From the NCBI RefSeq assembly GCF_030717845.1, contig NZ_JAUZVZ010000001.1, positions 124,001-188,000 of the forward strand: 64,000 nucleotides of DNA, given 5' to 3'. The notes beneath the pieces were generated by a model. It saw nothing but the letters and a program-made list of their open reading frames with translations, ran no database searches and was not told the origin of the DNA. Positions 33,240 through 42,327 of this stretch are shown here, piece after piece. Position 1 is the stretch's first letter. Every line of letters starts with the position of its first letter. Source of the DNA: Alkalimonas collagenimarina (lineage in GTDB: Bacteria > Pseudomonadota > Gammaproteobacteria > Enterobacterales > Alteromonadaceae). The position numbers and the translations under genes were made by a program.

Positions 33240-34547
33240 CTACAACCGGCTTAATGCCGTCAGGCTGCGTTCAATTTCCTGTTCGTTGTTAATCAGGCTG
33301 GGAGCAAAACGGGCATAAGGTCGCCGGTACGGGGTGGTGCTGATGATAATGCCTTGCTCATGCATTGCCTTGTCTACCTGCCAGGGGGCCAGTTCCTTGT
33401 AATCAAAACAGACCATGCCGGAGGATAGCTCGGCCGACATCGGCGTGTGCAGCGTTACGCCTTTAATTTGCTGCAGGCCTTGTTTCGTCAGGGTGTTTAA
33501 TTGGTGGATCCGCTGTTGCACCTCGGCTTTGCCGAGCTGTAAATGCAGCTTAAAGGCTTCTGGTAAAGCCCAGCGATGATCAAAGGCATGAAAACCGCCC
33601 GGGGTCATGTGTTCACCGGGTGGTACCTGATCCTGCGTCATATAGCCCAGCCATACTGCATAGGAGCGGCTGAAACTGGGCACCACTGCCTTGCAGTGCG
33701 CCCAGCCTCTATCACTACCCCAAATAACACCGGTGCCACGCGGGCCAAACAACCACTTATGGGTACCGGCAATAAAGAAATCACAGCCCACAGTACTGAC
33801 ATCAATATTCTCAATGCCAAAACCATGCACACCATCTACCACATAAAGGATTTGATCGGCTTCATCCCGTGTTTGGTTTAGCTCTGCCAGCATCTTTGCA
33901 ATTTCATGGATTGGCAGCTTTACCCCGTTCATCGAGTGAACCCAGGTCAGTGACACCACCTTGGTGGCCGGGGTAATGGCCGCTTTAAGCTTACTCAGAA
34001 CCTCATCTTTGCTAACCAGCGCAGGGTTGTCATACAGGGATACCCGCCGTACTTTGGCATCGGTGCGCTCAGCACGCAATTGCAAGGACAAGTCCATGGC
34101 ATAATGGTCGTGCTCTGTTTGCAGAATTTCATCATCAGGCCGCAACATCAGTCCGCTGGCCACCATGGCCAGCCCCATCGTAGTGCTGTCGGTCATGGCT
34201 ATCTGGCTGGCATTGCCGCCCATGTATTCCGCCGCAGCTTCGGCTATTGCCTTATCCATCTTGCCCACGTTTTCGTAGTAGTAGTCTGCCGGGTTTTCAT
34301 CAAAAGCCCGGCGGTGTCGCTCTATCGCCTCGGCCACTGGCCTGGGGTGGGAAGACAGTAAAAAAGTCGCCAAATGCACGTGCTGGCGACTTAAAGCAAA
34401 TAAGTCTCGCAGTCCGCTCCAATCGGCCGCTTTAAGCACAGTCGGAGCTGTTGCTTGCGCTAAGTTCGCCTGCGCCATAGCAGGGACCGACAGCAAGCTG
34501 CTGCCAAGCAATAAGGAGGTTTTGGTCAGAAATTCACGCCGCTGCAT
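33240..34547 (-). CDS. Tat-exported class V aminotransferase family protein
   Basis: 435 residues. Starts MQRREFLTKTSLLLGSSLLS, a twin-arginine signal, so the folded PLP enzyme is exported. The fold-type I PLP lysine is in IAGTHKWLFGPRGTG (about residue 263), with VVDGVHGFG as the Asp that contacts the pyridine nitrogen. Similar to isopenicillin N epimerase-like/NifS-like proteins whose substrates are mostly unknown. ATG at 34547 has GAGG eight bases upstream. Single gene. Confidence 0.85.
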   Translation of the reverse strand: MQRREFLTKTSLLLGSSLLSVPAMAQANLAQATAPTVLKAADWSGLRDLFALSRQHVHLATFLLSSHPRPVAEAIERHRRAFDENPADYYYENVGKMDKAIAEAAAEYMGGNASQIAMTDSTTMGLAMVASGLMLRPDDEILQTEHDHYAMDLSLQLRAERTDAKVRRVSLYDNPALVSKDEVLSKLKAAITPATKVVSLTWVHSMNGVKLPIHEIAKMLAELNQTRDEADQILYVVDGVHGFGIENIDVSTVGCDFFIAGTHKWLFGPRGTGVIWGSDRGWAHCKAVVPSFSRSYAVWLGYMTQDQVPPGEHMTPGGFHAFDHRWALPEAFKLHLQLGKAEVQQRIHQLNTLTKQGLQQIKGVTLHTPMSAELSSGMVCFDYKELAPWQVDKAMHEQGIIISTTPYRRPYARFAPSLINNEQEIERSLTALSRL

Positions 34548-34605
34548 AACGATCACCTCTGGTTGAGTTTTGTACAGTATAGTTGTTTTTTGCAGTTACC
34601 AACGT

Positions 34606-34720
34606 GGTATTTGGCCGGTGGGCCAGAGCCTATTATTCAGCGCGGTAATAACCGAAAGGTTTGATTGAAGCGTTAACATGGCGGCCAAAGGTGAGTCGGG
34701 AATAATTTTGATCTGACCCC
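34606..34720 (+). mobile_element. REP-associated transposase element, right-end fragment
   Basis: Frame YLAGGPEPIIQRGNNRKV then stop, followed by GGTGAGTCGGGAATAATTTT and the terminal GATCTGACCCC. Same right end as at 24870 and 26630; the left part is missing. Confidence 0.78.
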
Positions 34721-34918
34721 AAAACTATGATCTGCCCCTCAAATTAAAGCAGAATGTGCAATCATCCTCTAAACTGTGGAATATACCACTTTTTAACAAG
34801 GCAGGGCTTTCCATGGGAAATACTCTGAGACTGGCCTGATTCGGAAGCTTAAGGAAAATTGATTAACTCTGCCGAGTAGCTGCATTTTTTCAAAATGCGC
34901 GAAAGAGCGGGAGGATGG

Positions 34919-36751
34919 ATGAGACTATTTTTGCAGGGTATCGTGCTCTTCAGTTGCCTTCTTTTTATGCTCTTACCAGCGGCGGCGAGTTGTCTGGGTA
35001 GCGGAGATGACGAGATAGAAGCGCTCGCCAAGGACATCGGCCGCCAGCCTTACGAGGCTTTACAAGCGATCGAGCAAGCGTTGAGTCAGGGGCTTAGTCT
35101 GACAGTTGAGCGTCGTGCCTGGCTAGAAGCTGCCCGGGCTCAGGCCAGACGAATGGTCGGATTGAAAAACACTGAGCTACCGCAAGCTATCGAAGAGGCT
35201 AAATCACTGCCAACAAACCACCCAGCGTTGTTGCACTTACAAATTTTCAACCTATATGGCGCTGATCTATCCCCCTCAACCCGCGAGATTATAGATGCGA
35301 TGGATCACAAACTTGCCCAGCGGCCTGCCGATCAACCTGCAACCTTGTGCCTGAAGATTCGTCTTGCTTCTGTGATGGCCTATTATAGCTCCTTGAATGG
35401 GGAGAGTTTTGAGCTTGCTGCTAAAGCATACCTTCATGCTGATACTGCTCAGCTTGCCTGGATGCGTGCTGAGGCGGCTTCGGTGCTGAGCCAGGTGGTT
35501 CTCAGAACCGATAGTAGTTATGCGCGAACGTTCCGTGAGGAAGCGCTGGACTACTTCGAGTCGCAAGCGATGCACGACATGGCTGCCAACGAGTTATTTA
35601 TGGACGCTATGTCCTGGGCCGTTGAGCGAGATCCAGATTCTCTGCAAATAGCTGCAGAGCAGTTCCGACGCTCCGGGGTGGCAGCACATCGCGCCAACAA
35701 CTCTTTTGCAGCTGCTTATGCCGAGGCTGGGCTTTGCGATATGTTGGGGCAGTTAGGGCGTGTGCAGGAAGCCCTGCAAAGCTGCAGCGCCAGCCTTGAG
35801 CAACTTAAAGGCGTAGGTCACATTACAGAGTACATTACAATCATTAATTTTGCGGATGTTTTGCTTGCGGATAATCGCCCGGAGCAGGCGATGGAGATGC
35901 TCGCTCCTTTACCAAAAGACTGGCCAGACTGGGCTTCTGGTTTTAATGGGTATCGCTTTTACCATGTCAGAGGGAAAATTCATGTGCTACTTGGCAATGC
36001 AGAGGAAGCGATTGCTGATTTGACATCTGCGCTGCGTGAACTGCGCGGGCATGAAAGTAGCGCAAGAGCGCGTAACAACCGTTTATTCCAGTCACGTTTT
36101 CGCGTTGACTTACTGGAACAAAGCCTGGAACTCCAGACACTCGAAGCCAAAGAAAGAGAACAACGCAACCGTATACTGTTGGTAGCTGGCTTGATCGTGC
36201 TGGTCTTGCTGTGTGTTATCGTTATTACGCTGATTAGGCACCAACGCCTGTATCGCCGTATGGCTTTCACGGATCTGTTAACCGGGGTGGCGAATCGCCG
36301 CTACACCGAGGTGCGTGCGCAGGAAGCACTCGAGCATGCGCGTGCGCGGCGGCAGCCGCTGTGCATTGCTCTGCTGGATCTGGATCAGTTTAAAACCTGT
36401 AACGACCGCTATGGCCATGATGCGGGTGACGAAGCGCTTAAGCGATTCGCCAATGTGGCTGAGAATGTGCTGCGTCCCGGTGATCTGTTTGGGCGATGGG
36501 GGGGCGAAGAGTTTCTGTTGGTACTTCAGAGCACAGACCGTAGTGCCGCTACTGCCGTACTGGAGCGCCTGCGAAGTGCAGCAGCTGCTGAGCACCTGGC
36601 GCTCGCCCCCGACTACCTGCTGCAGTTCAGCGCTGGTATTGTTGAGTTCCGGCATGGTACGGAACAACTCACCGAGCTTTTAACCATGGCAGACCAGGCA
36701 CTTTATCGCGCTAAGTTTGAGGGCCGAAACCGTAGCTGCTTTGCTTTGTGA
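34919..36751 (+). CDS. Diguanylate cyclase with periplasmic TPR-like sensor
   Basis: 610 residues. Signal peptide MRLFLQGIVLFSCLLFMLLP; a long helical, alanine-rich region (about 30-410) resembling tetratricopeptide repeats; a transmembrane helix (about 418-440, RILLVAGLIVLVLLCVIVIT); and a GGDEF domain (about 445-610) with TGVANRRY and the active GGEEF motif (about residue 527). Makes cyclic di-GMP from two GTP. I prefer the ATG at 34919, which follows GGGAGGATGG and leaves a clean signal peptide, over the ATG at 34895. No RxxD inhibitory site was searched in depth. Confidence 0.9.
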   Translation: MRLFLQGIVLFSCLLFMLLPAAASCLGSGDDEIEALAKDIGRQPYEALQAIEQALSQGLSLTVERRAWLEAARAQARRMVGLKNTELPQAIEEAKSLPTNHPALLHLQIFNLYGADLSPSTREIIDAMDHKLAQRPADQPATLCLKIRLASVMAYYSSLNGESFELAAKAYLHADTAQLAWMRAEAASVLSQVVLRTDSSYARTFREEALDYFESQAMHDMAANELFMDAMSWAVERDPDSLQIAAEQFRRSGVAAHRANNSFAAAYAEAGLCDMLGQLGRVQEALQSCSASLEQLKGVGHITEYITIINFADVLLADNRPEQAMEMLAPLPKDWPDWASGFNGYRFYHVRGKIHVLLGNAEEAIADLTSALRELRGHESSARARNNRLFQSRFRVDLLEQSLELQTLEAKEREQRNRILLVAGLIVLVLLCVIVITLIRHQRLYRRMAFTDLLTGVANRRYTEVRAQEALEHARARRQPLCIALLDLDQFKTCNDRYGHDAGDEALKRFANVAENVLRPGDLFGRWGGEEFLLVLQSTDRSAATAVLERLRSAAAAEHLALAPDYLLQFSAGIVEFRHGTEQLTELLTMADQALYRAKFEGRNRSCFAL

Positions 36752-36886
36752 TAGGGCCTGAGTTTAAGTAAATAGTGAAATAAAAAGCATCAATATGAGA
36801 TCGCTTGACTGAAGTGACACGTATAGCCACAAAATAACTATACTCACGGATGATCTTTGTCCGGAACCATACAGGAAAGGTTTCTC

Positions 36887-37714
36887 ATGAAAAAATTCAT
36901 CAGTTTATTGTTGATCGTGTTTATACATGGTTGTTTCTTGCAAACCGCATTAGCGCAAGAGGAAAGAAAGGCTTTGGTTCCTTTGCCGTCAGCCGATGAC
37001 TTCTCCAGAGGTAAGGATGGCTGGAGTTTCGGATTAGGTCTTGGCATTGAATATGAAACTGCCTATGAAGGGTCTGACGAATTTGGTTTTGAGGTCGATC
37101 CTGCTGGTGCAGTGCAATGGCGCAGAGGAGATGATATTTTCTTTTGGGCGGGTGAAGCATTAGGTTGGCGTGGCCTTCGTGCAGATACATGGCTACTGGA
37201 GGCCCTTGTCGGTTTCGATGAAGGCCGTGAAGAAAGTGACTCCAAAAAGGGGTATTTGGATGGGCTCGGTGATAACGATGAGGGCTTTGAATTGGTGCTG
37301 CAAGCACGTCGTGCCTTCGATGCTGATTGGCGTTATTGGTTGGTTGGCCGAGTGGTGACCGGAGGCAACGGCAATCTTGGTCTATTCGGTGTGGGGCGCC
37401 GGTTCGGCGATAAAGTTGACGGGTCCGGTTCTGAAATTAACCTCGTTGTGGTGTATCATGACAGCAAATTCGCCAACAAAGATTTCGGTATCAACGCTCA
37501 GCAGGCGGCAGCATCCGGATTGAATGAGACCTCATTGGGTGGTGGCATTCGCTCATTTGGCATCAATTACGATTATCGCTATTTTATCAATGATAATTGG
37601 CGGATTTTCGGCGAAGTGCTTTATGAGCATTTTACCAGCGACGTTAGGGCCAGCCCAATCGCTCGAAGCAACTATGAGGCCGAAGTAGGCGTTGGAATTC
37701 TTTACGTATTCTAA
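36887..37714 (+). CDS. MipA/OmpV family outer membrane protein
   Basis: 275 residues. Signal peptide (MKKFISLLLIVFIHG .. ALAQ), then GWSFGLGLGIEYETAYEGSDEF, the opening of MipA/OmpV barrels, alternating strands, and a terminal GVGILYVF with C-terminal Phe. ATG at 36887 is preceded by AGGAAAGG. The family includes scaffold proteins for murein enzymes and antibiotic-related porins; substrate unknown. Confidence 0.87.
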   Translation: MKKFISLLLIVFIHGCFLQTALAQEERKALVPLPSADDFSRGKDGWSFGLGLGIEYETAYEGSDEFGFEVDPAGAVQWRRGDDIFFWAGEALGWRGLRADTWLLEALVGFDEGREESDSKKGYLDGLGDNDEGFELVLQARRAFDADWRYWLVGRVVTGGNGNLGLFGVGRRFGDKVDGSGSEINLVVVYHDSKFANKDFGINAQQAAASGLNETSLGGGIRSFGINYDYRYFINDNWRIFGEVLYEHFTSDVRASPIARSNYEAEVGVGILYVF

Positions 37715-37829
37715 TCGTTGGGGGGCAGAACAAAAAACACGGTTGATGCTCAAATCCATCACGTTACGCCATGATGTGTATGAACCCGACAGCTTGTTGA
37801 CCGTGTTTAATTTTTAAGTAGAGGTTTGA

Positions 37830-38528
37830 TTGGCTGCTTCAGGTATTATTGATCACTTTATCGCCCCTGCTTGCGAAGATGATGTACATATTTTATTTCA
37901 GGACGATGCCATCTTATTGATCAACAAGCCTTCAGGCCTGCTGAGTTTATCGGGTAAAAACCCACTGAACCGCGATTCGGTACACTTTCGTTTGGTACAT
38001 GGTCAGCCCGGGGTAAGCCCGGCGTTTCCGCTGGCCAGATTGCCGCATCGCTTAGATTTTGGTACCTCGGGTATGATGGTGGTTGGTTTGAACGAACACG
38101 CCACAGCGCATCTTAATAAGCAGTTTCAGGCCGGTACGGTGCAAAAGCGTTACACCGCTATGTTGGAAGGTTGGGTTCCGGATGACGAAGGTGTGATTTC
38201 TGCACCCATCGCTAAAGATAAAAGCCAGTTCCCACTGGTGAAAATTTGCGATAGCACCGGCAAAGCCGCAACCAGCCGCTTCAGGGTAATAAACAGAATG
38301 AGTCAACCGCGGCGCAGTCTGGTGCAATTTACCCCGGTGACTGGCCGTACTCATCAGCTGCGAATTCATAGCCTAAGCATCGGCCACCCGATCCTGGGGT
38401 GTGATTTGTACCACAGTGCAACAAGCCAACAGCTGGCAGATCGATTATTACTGCATGCCGGTGATCTCTATTTTGAACATCCGACAACTGGCGAGCCCTG
38501 CCACGGGCACTGTGCCAGCCCTTTTTAG
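37830..38528 (+). CDS. RluA-family pseudouridine synthase
   Basis: 232 residues. LLINKPSGLLSLSG, LPHRLDFGTSGMMVVGLN (catalytic Asp in HRLDxxTSG) and VTGRTHQLRIHSLSIGHPILGCDLY are the three RluA motifs. Short, without an S4 domain, like E. coli RluA, which modifies 23S rRNA and tRNA. The start is TTG at 37830 with AGAGG six bases upstream. Followed by a hairpin terminator. Confidence 0.9.
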   Translation: MAASGIIDHFIAPACEDDVHILFQDDAILLINKPSGLLSLSGKNPLNRDSVHFRLVHGQPGVSPAFPLARLPHRLDFGTSGMMVVGLNEHATAHLNKQFQAGTVQKRYTAMLEGWVPDDEGVISAPIAKDKSQFPLVKICDSTGKAATSRFRVINRMSQPRRSLVQFTPVTGRTHQLRIHSLSIGHPILGCDLYHSATSQQLADRLLLHAGDLYFEHPTTGEPCHGHCASPF

Positions 38529-38581
38529 GTTTTATTCTCTATAGTTATTGGTAGTAATTATTGGGGCAGAACCAAATTAAA

Positions 38582-38625
38582 CTGAATGCTGGCATTTCGC
38601 TCTTCGCTGCCGTTCAGTTTTCTTT
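38582..38625 (+). terminator. Terminator after the RluA-family gene
   Basis: Stem CTGAATGCTGGCA / TGCCGTTCAG with one bulge, followed by TTTTCTTTG. Confidence 0.65.
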
Positions 38626-38751
38626 GTGCCAAGTCATTTCAACCGGATAACTTTGCGCCACATCGTGATCGGGTTTTAATGCACTTCTAAAAAAATACGA
38701 ATAAGGTTACCTTATTATCCGAATAAATATGTCCTACAAAAGGATGCACAG

Positions 38752-41007
38752 ATGAAATTCCGTTTTCCGGTCATCGTCATTGATGAAGATTTTCGCTCAG
38801 AGAATATCTCGGGCTCAGGTATCCGTGATTTAGCCGAGGCCATCGGCAGCCATGGTTACGAGGTCGTGGGCTACACCAGCTATGTTGATTTAACTGCCTT
38901 TGCCCAGCAAGCCAGCCGTGCGTCCTGTTTTATTTTGTCGATTGACGATGAAGAGTTTGGCAGCGGCAGTGATGATGAAGTTAATGCGGCCCTAACTGAG
39001 CTGCGTGCTTTTGTCAAAGAAGTACGTAAGCGCAATGCCGATATTCCCATTTTTTTATACGGCGAAACCCGTACCAGCCGCCATATCTCGAATGATATTT
39101 TGCGCGAGCTGCATGGCTTTATTCATATGTTTGAAGACACGCCAGAGTTTGTCGCCCGGCATATTATCCGCGAAGCCAAGAAATACCTGGATGCGCTGGC
39201 ACCGCCATTTTTCAATGCCTTAATGGATTATGCGGAGGATTCTTCTTACTCCTGGCACTGTCCGGGGCATTCTGGTGGCGTCGCCTTTTTAAAAAGCCCG
39301 GTTGGCCAGATGTTTCATCAGTTCTTCGGTGAGAATATGCTACGGGCCGATGTTTGTAACTCGGTGGATGAACTGGGGCAATTGCTGGATCATACCGGGC
39401 CGGTAGCGCAAAGTGAGCAAAATGCCGCCCGCATTTTTAATGCCGATCATTTATTTTTTGTCACCAACGGTACCTCGACCTCGAATAAAATGGTGTGGCA
39501 CTCCGTCGTGGCACCGGGTGATATTGTGGTAGTGGATCGCAACTGCCACAAATCGATTTTGCATTCCATTATTATGACCGGCGCCATACCGGTATTTTTA
39601 ATGCCAACCCGCAACCATTACGGCATTATTGGCCCGATCCCTAAAAGTGAGTTTTCGCCTGAAGCCATTGCCAAAAAGATTGAAGCGAACCCCTTTGCCC
39701 GCCATGCCAAAAACAAAAAACCGCGCATTTTAACCATTACCCAAAGCACCTACGACGGTATTTTGTATAACGTGGAAGAGATAAAACAGCAACTGGGTTC
39801 AACCATAGATACCCTGCATTTTGATGAAGCCTGGTTGCCGCATGCCAGCTTTCATGATTTTTACCAGAATATGCACGCCATTGGCAAAGACCGCCCGCGT
39901 TCAGAAGAAACCCTGGTATTCGCTACCCAGTCGACCCATAAATTACTGGCCGGTTTGTCGCAGGCATCACAAATCCTGGTGCAAAATGCCAAGCAGCGTA
40001 GCCTGGACACGCATCGTTTTAACGAATCCTATTTAATGCACAGCTCTACCAGCCCGCAGTACGCCATTATTGCCAGTTGCGATGTAGCCGCCGCCATGAT
40101 GGAAGCTCCGGGTGGTACTGCACTGGTTGAAGAAAGCCTGCATGAGGCCATCGATTTTCGCCGTGCAATGCGCAAGGTGGATGCTGAGTTTGGCGAGAAT
40201 GACTGGTGGTTTACCGTGTGGGGCCCCGAGCATTTGCCGGAAGAGGGCATAGGGGATCGCGATAACTGGATGCTGCATGCCACAGACAGCTGGCATGGCT
40301 TTGGTGATATTGTCTCGGGCTTTAATATTCTCGACCCGATTAAAGCGACTATTATCACGCCGGGTCTGACGCTGGAGGGGCAGTTTGACCAGCAGGGTAT
40401 TCCGGCGACTATCGTTAGTAAGTATCTGGCTGAACACGGTATTATTATTGAGAAGACCGGCCTGTATTCGTTCTTTATTATGTTTACCATTGGTATTACC
40501 AAAGGCCGCTGGAACTCTATGGTGACTGAGTTGCAGCAGTTTAAAGACGATTACGATCAAAACCTGCCGATGTGGCGTGTTATGCCGGAATTTGTCGCCA
40601 AAAACCCACGCTATGAAAAAGTCGGGCTGCGTGATTTATGTCAGCAAATTCACAATATTTACCGGCAGTTTGACGTGGCCAAAGTCACCACGGAAATGTA
40701 TTTGTCGACCATAGAAACCGCCATGACCCCGGCTGATGCCTGGGCCAAAATGGCCCACCGCGACATAGAGCGGGTATCTATCGATGACATCGAAGGCCGG
40801 GTGACGGCGATGCTGGTCACGCCTTATCCTCCGGGTATACCGCTGATGGTGCCGGGTGAGCGCTTTAATAAAACCGTGATCAACTATCTGCAATTTACCC
40901 GGGCTTTCAACAGCAAGTTCCCGGGCTTTGAGACCGATGTACATGGTTTGGTGCGCGAAACTATCGATGGTGAAAGCCACTACTGTATTGATGTGGTATT
41001 GGAGTAA
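38752..41007 (+). CDS. Arginine/lysine/ornithine decarboxylase (fold-type I PLP)
   Basis: 751 residues. N-terminal response-regulator-like wing domain (VIVIDEDFRSENIS..), then the PLP core with SWHCPGHSGGVAFLKSPVGQ, FVTNGTSTSNKMVWH, HFDEAWLPHASFH and the PLP lysine in TQSTHKLLAGLSQAS (about residue 397), and a C-terminal domain. Decarboxylates a basic amino acid; size and sequence recall Pseudomonas LdcA (lysine) more than E. coli AdiA, but substrate cannot be set by eye. ATG has AAAGGATG before it. Stands alone with a bidirectional terminator after it. Confidence 0.9.
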   Translation: MKFRFPVIVIDEDFRSENISGSGIRDLAEAIGSHGYEVVGYTSYVDLTAFAQQASRASCFILSIDDEEFGSGSDDEVNAALTELRAFVKEVRKRNADIPIFLYGETRTSRHISNDILRELHGFIHMFEDTPEFVARHIIREAKKYLDALAPPFFNALMDYAEDSSYSWHCPGHSGGVAFLKSPVGQMFHQFFGENMLRADVCNSVDELGQLLDHTGPVAQSEQNAARIFNADHLFFVTNGTSTSNKMVWHSVVAPGDIVVVDRNCHKSILHSIIMTGAIPVFLMPTRNHYGIIGPIPKSEFSPEAIAKKIEANPFARHAKNKKPRILTITQSTYDGILYNVEEIKQQLGSTIDTLHFDEAWLPHASFHDFYQNMHAIGKDRPRSEETLVFATQSTHKLLAGLSQASQILVQNAKQRSLDTHRFNESYLMHSSTSPQYAIIASCDVAAAMMEAPGGTALVEESLHEAIDFRRAMRKVDAEFGENDWWFTVWGPEHLPEEGIGDRDNWMLHATDSWHGFGDIVSGFNILDPIKATIITPGLTLEGQFDQQGIPATIVSKYLAEHGIIIEKTGLYSFFIMFTIGITKGRWNSMVTELQQFKDDYDQNLPMWRVMPEFVAKNPRYEKVGLRDLCQQIHNIYRQFDVAKVTTEMYLSTIETAMTPADAWAKMAHRDIERVSIDDIEGRVTAMLVTPYPPGIPLMVPGERFNKTVINYLQFTRAFNSKFPGFETDVHGLVRETIDGESHYCIDVVLE

Positions 41008-41023
41008 GTGCTAAACGCTAAAT

Positions 41024-41058
41024 AAAACCGGGTTGGTGTGCTGCACTGCCCGGTTTTT
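41024..41058. terminator. Bidirectional terminator between decarboxylase and chaC
   Basis: AAAACCGGG / CCCGGTTTTT with T-runs on both sides, between converging genes. Confidence 0.85.
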
Positions 41059-41645
41059 CATTTTTGGCGTTTGTAGCACGGTACACGCTTTATCAGCTCG
41101 CGTTCAATGGCAAACACATGTTCGTCATGCTCATTCATATCGCGTAGTGCTTGTGCCAGCTTTAACAGGTAGTCGCTATTGGGGCCACTTGGCCCTGCGC
41201 TGCTGGCGATATGCGCGGCGATAGCGGCGTCGGTGTCCGGGCCCAGATAAGCCTCATTATCGGCACTGGCTAAATACACCAGGCCTTGCGCTTGCCCTGG
41301 CTCGTCCAGCCAGTGCAACTCAGTAAATACCCGCAGGTAGCCGTTTTTTTCGCGGTGATCAAGGTGTTCAAAGGTATCGGGTGTTACTTCATAGGCCATA
41401 CCAGCGCAGCGGGCGCCCGGAGCCTCTGTCAGGGTGAGCACCCGGCCCGGCGCCTCTGGCGTGCCGCGATGATCATGCGAGCCCTGCCAGAAACGGCGTT
41501 GCCAGCCATAAATACAGGCCGGTTTGCACTGCAGGTATGGAAAATCAGCCTTGTAAATCAGGGAGCCATAACCAAACAACCAAACCGAATCAAGGTGATC
41601 CAATGGCTGTCGTTGTTTGTTCAGGGCAATGGTGTTGTGCGACAT
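41058..41645 (-). CDS. Gamma-glutamylcyclotransferase, ChaC-like
   Basis: 195 residues. VWLFGYGSLIYKADFPY is the diagnostic YGSLIW-type loop of ChaC proteins; DHREKNGYLR holds the catalytic Glu region. Cleaves glutathione to 5-oxoproline and Cys-Gly. Single gene converging on the decarboxylase. Confidence 0.9.
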   Translation of the reverse strand: MSHNTIALNKQRQPLDHLDSVWLFGYGSLIYKADFPYLQCKPACIYGWQRRFWQGSHDHRGTPEAPGRVLTLTEAPGARCAGMAYEVTPDTFEHLDHREKNGYLRVFTELHWLDEPGQAQGLVYLASADNEAYLGPDTDAAIAAHIASSAGPSGPNSDYLLKLAQALRDMNEHDEHVFAIERELIKRVPCYKRQK

Positions 41646-41748
41646 AAGGCTCCACTCTGGCAGATAAGGTTTTGGTTGCTGCCTGTTATGGTAACAACTT
41701 TATGCTTGCTGATGTTGAGAAACAGGTTATCTGGTTATGAGCCATTGG

Positions 41749-41790
41749 ATTTGGAGCAAAATAAAGTACGTTAAACTTACATGAGCTCAG
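41749..41790 (+). mobile_element. Very decayed left end of the REP-associated transposase element
   Basis: GGAGCAAAATAAAGTACG then TTAAACTTACATGAG aligns with the element's left end (GATCAAAATAAAATAGGC TAAACTTACATCAG) with several changes. Farthest copy from the island. Confidence 0.45.
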
Positions 41791-41953
41791 CAACACAGTG
41801 ATTGACTGCTGAAATGTATGTCTTGCTGACCGATCTACGATAGATTGTGCATAAATTGCAGATAGTGGCGGTTATCTTCTATGCTTCCATGTAGAATACG
41901 CGCCTTATAATCGCATTTGGCTTCACTGCTGAGTGCACATCGGTAGGAAATTT

Positions 41954-42295
41954 ATGAAAAAGACATTCGCGTTAACGCACCCCAAGCTAAAACCGGCACG
42001 TTGGGTTGACGCTATTAAACATGAAATTAAAAAGTATCTGAACCGTGAGCGGCGCAAAGCACTGCCGGATGGCATGGGCTACTGGACTTTTGATTGTCGC
42101 TTTGGTGCATCCAAAGACGTGGCTGAAAAAGTATTTCCTTCGGACATCAATAAACAGATTGATGCCGCTGTCGCGCAGGAACTGCCTGAGTTTTATGTCG
42201 AAATCATCGCCAGGGCTTGCAAGCATAAGCCGCGTGATCTTCATGTCGATTATCAAGACGACATTGACGGCGACAATGATAATGCCAGCGACTAA
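41954..42295 (+). CDS. DUF6172 family protein
   Basis: 113 residues starting MKKTFALTHPKLKPARWVDAIKHEIKKYLNRERRK; strongly basic N-half, conserved block LPDGMGYWTFDCRFG, acidic C-terminus (DDIDGDNDNASD). The family is common in gammaproteobacteria and of unknown role. TAGGAAATTT precedes the ATG at 41954. Lies 32 bases ahead of the RNA helicase gene and may share its transcript. Confidence 0.8.
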   Translation: MKKTFALTHPKLKPARWVDAIKHEIKKYLNRERRKALPDGMGYWTFDCRFGASKDVAEKVFPSDINKQIDAAVAQELPEFYVEIIARACKHKPRDLHVDYQDDIDGDNDNASD

Positions 42296-42327
42296 TTATT
42301 TTCATTTTGGACTGTAGAGTAACTCTT

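Noticed and set aside
37715-37829. GGGGGCAGAACAAAAAACAC as another transposase element end, with a similar GGGGCAGAACCAAATT near 38563
   Set aside because: Similarity to the element terminus covers only about 15 bases and no inner sequence follows; the two copies flanking the pseudouridine synthase gene may be chance.
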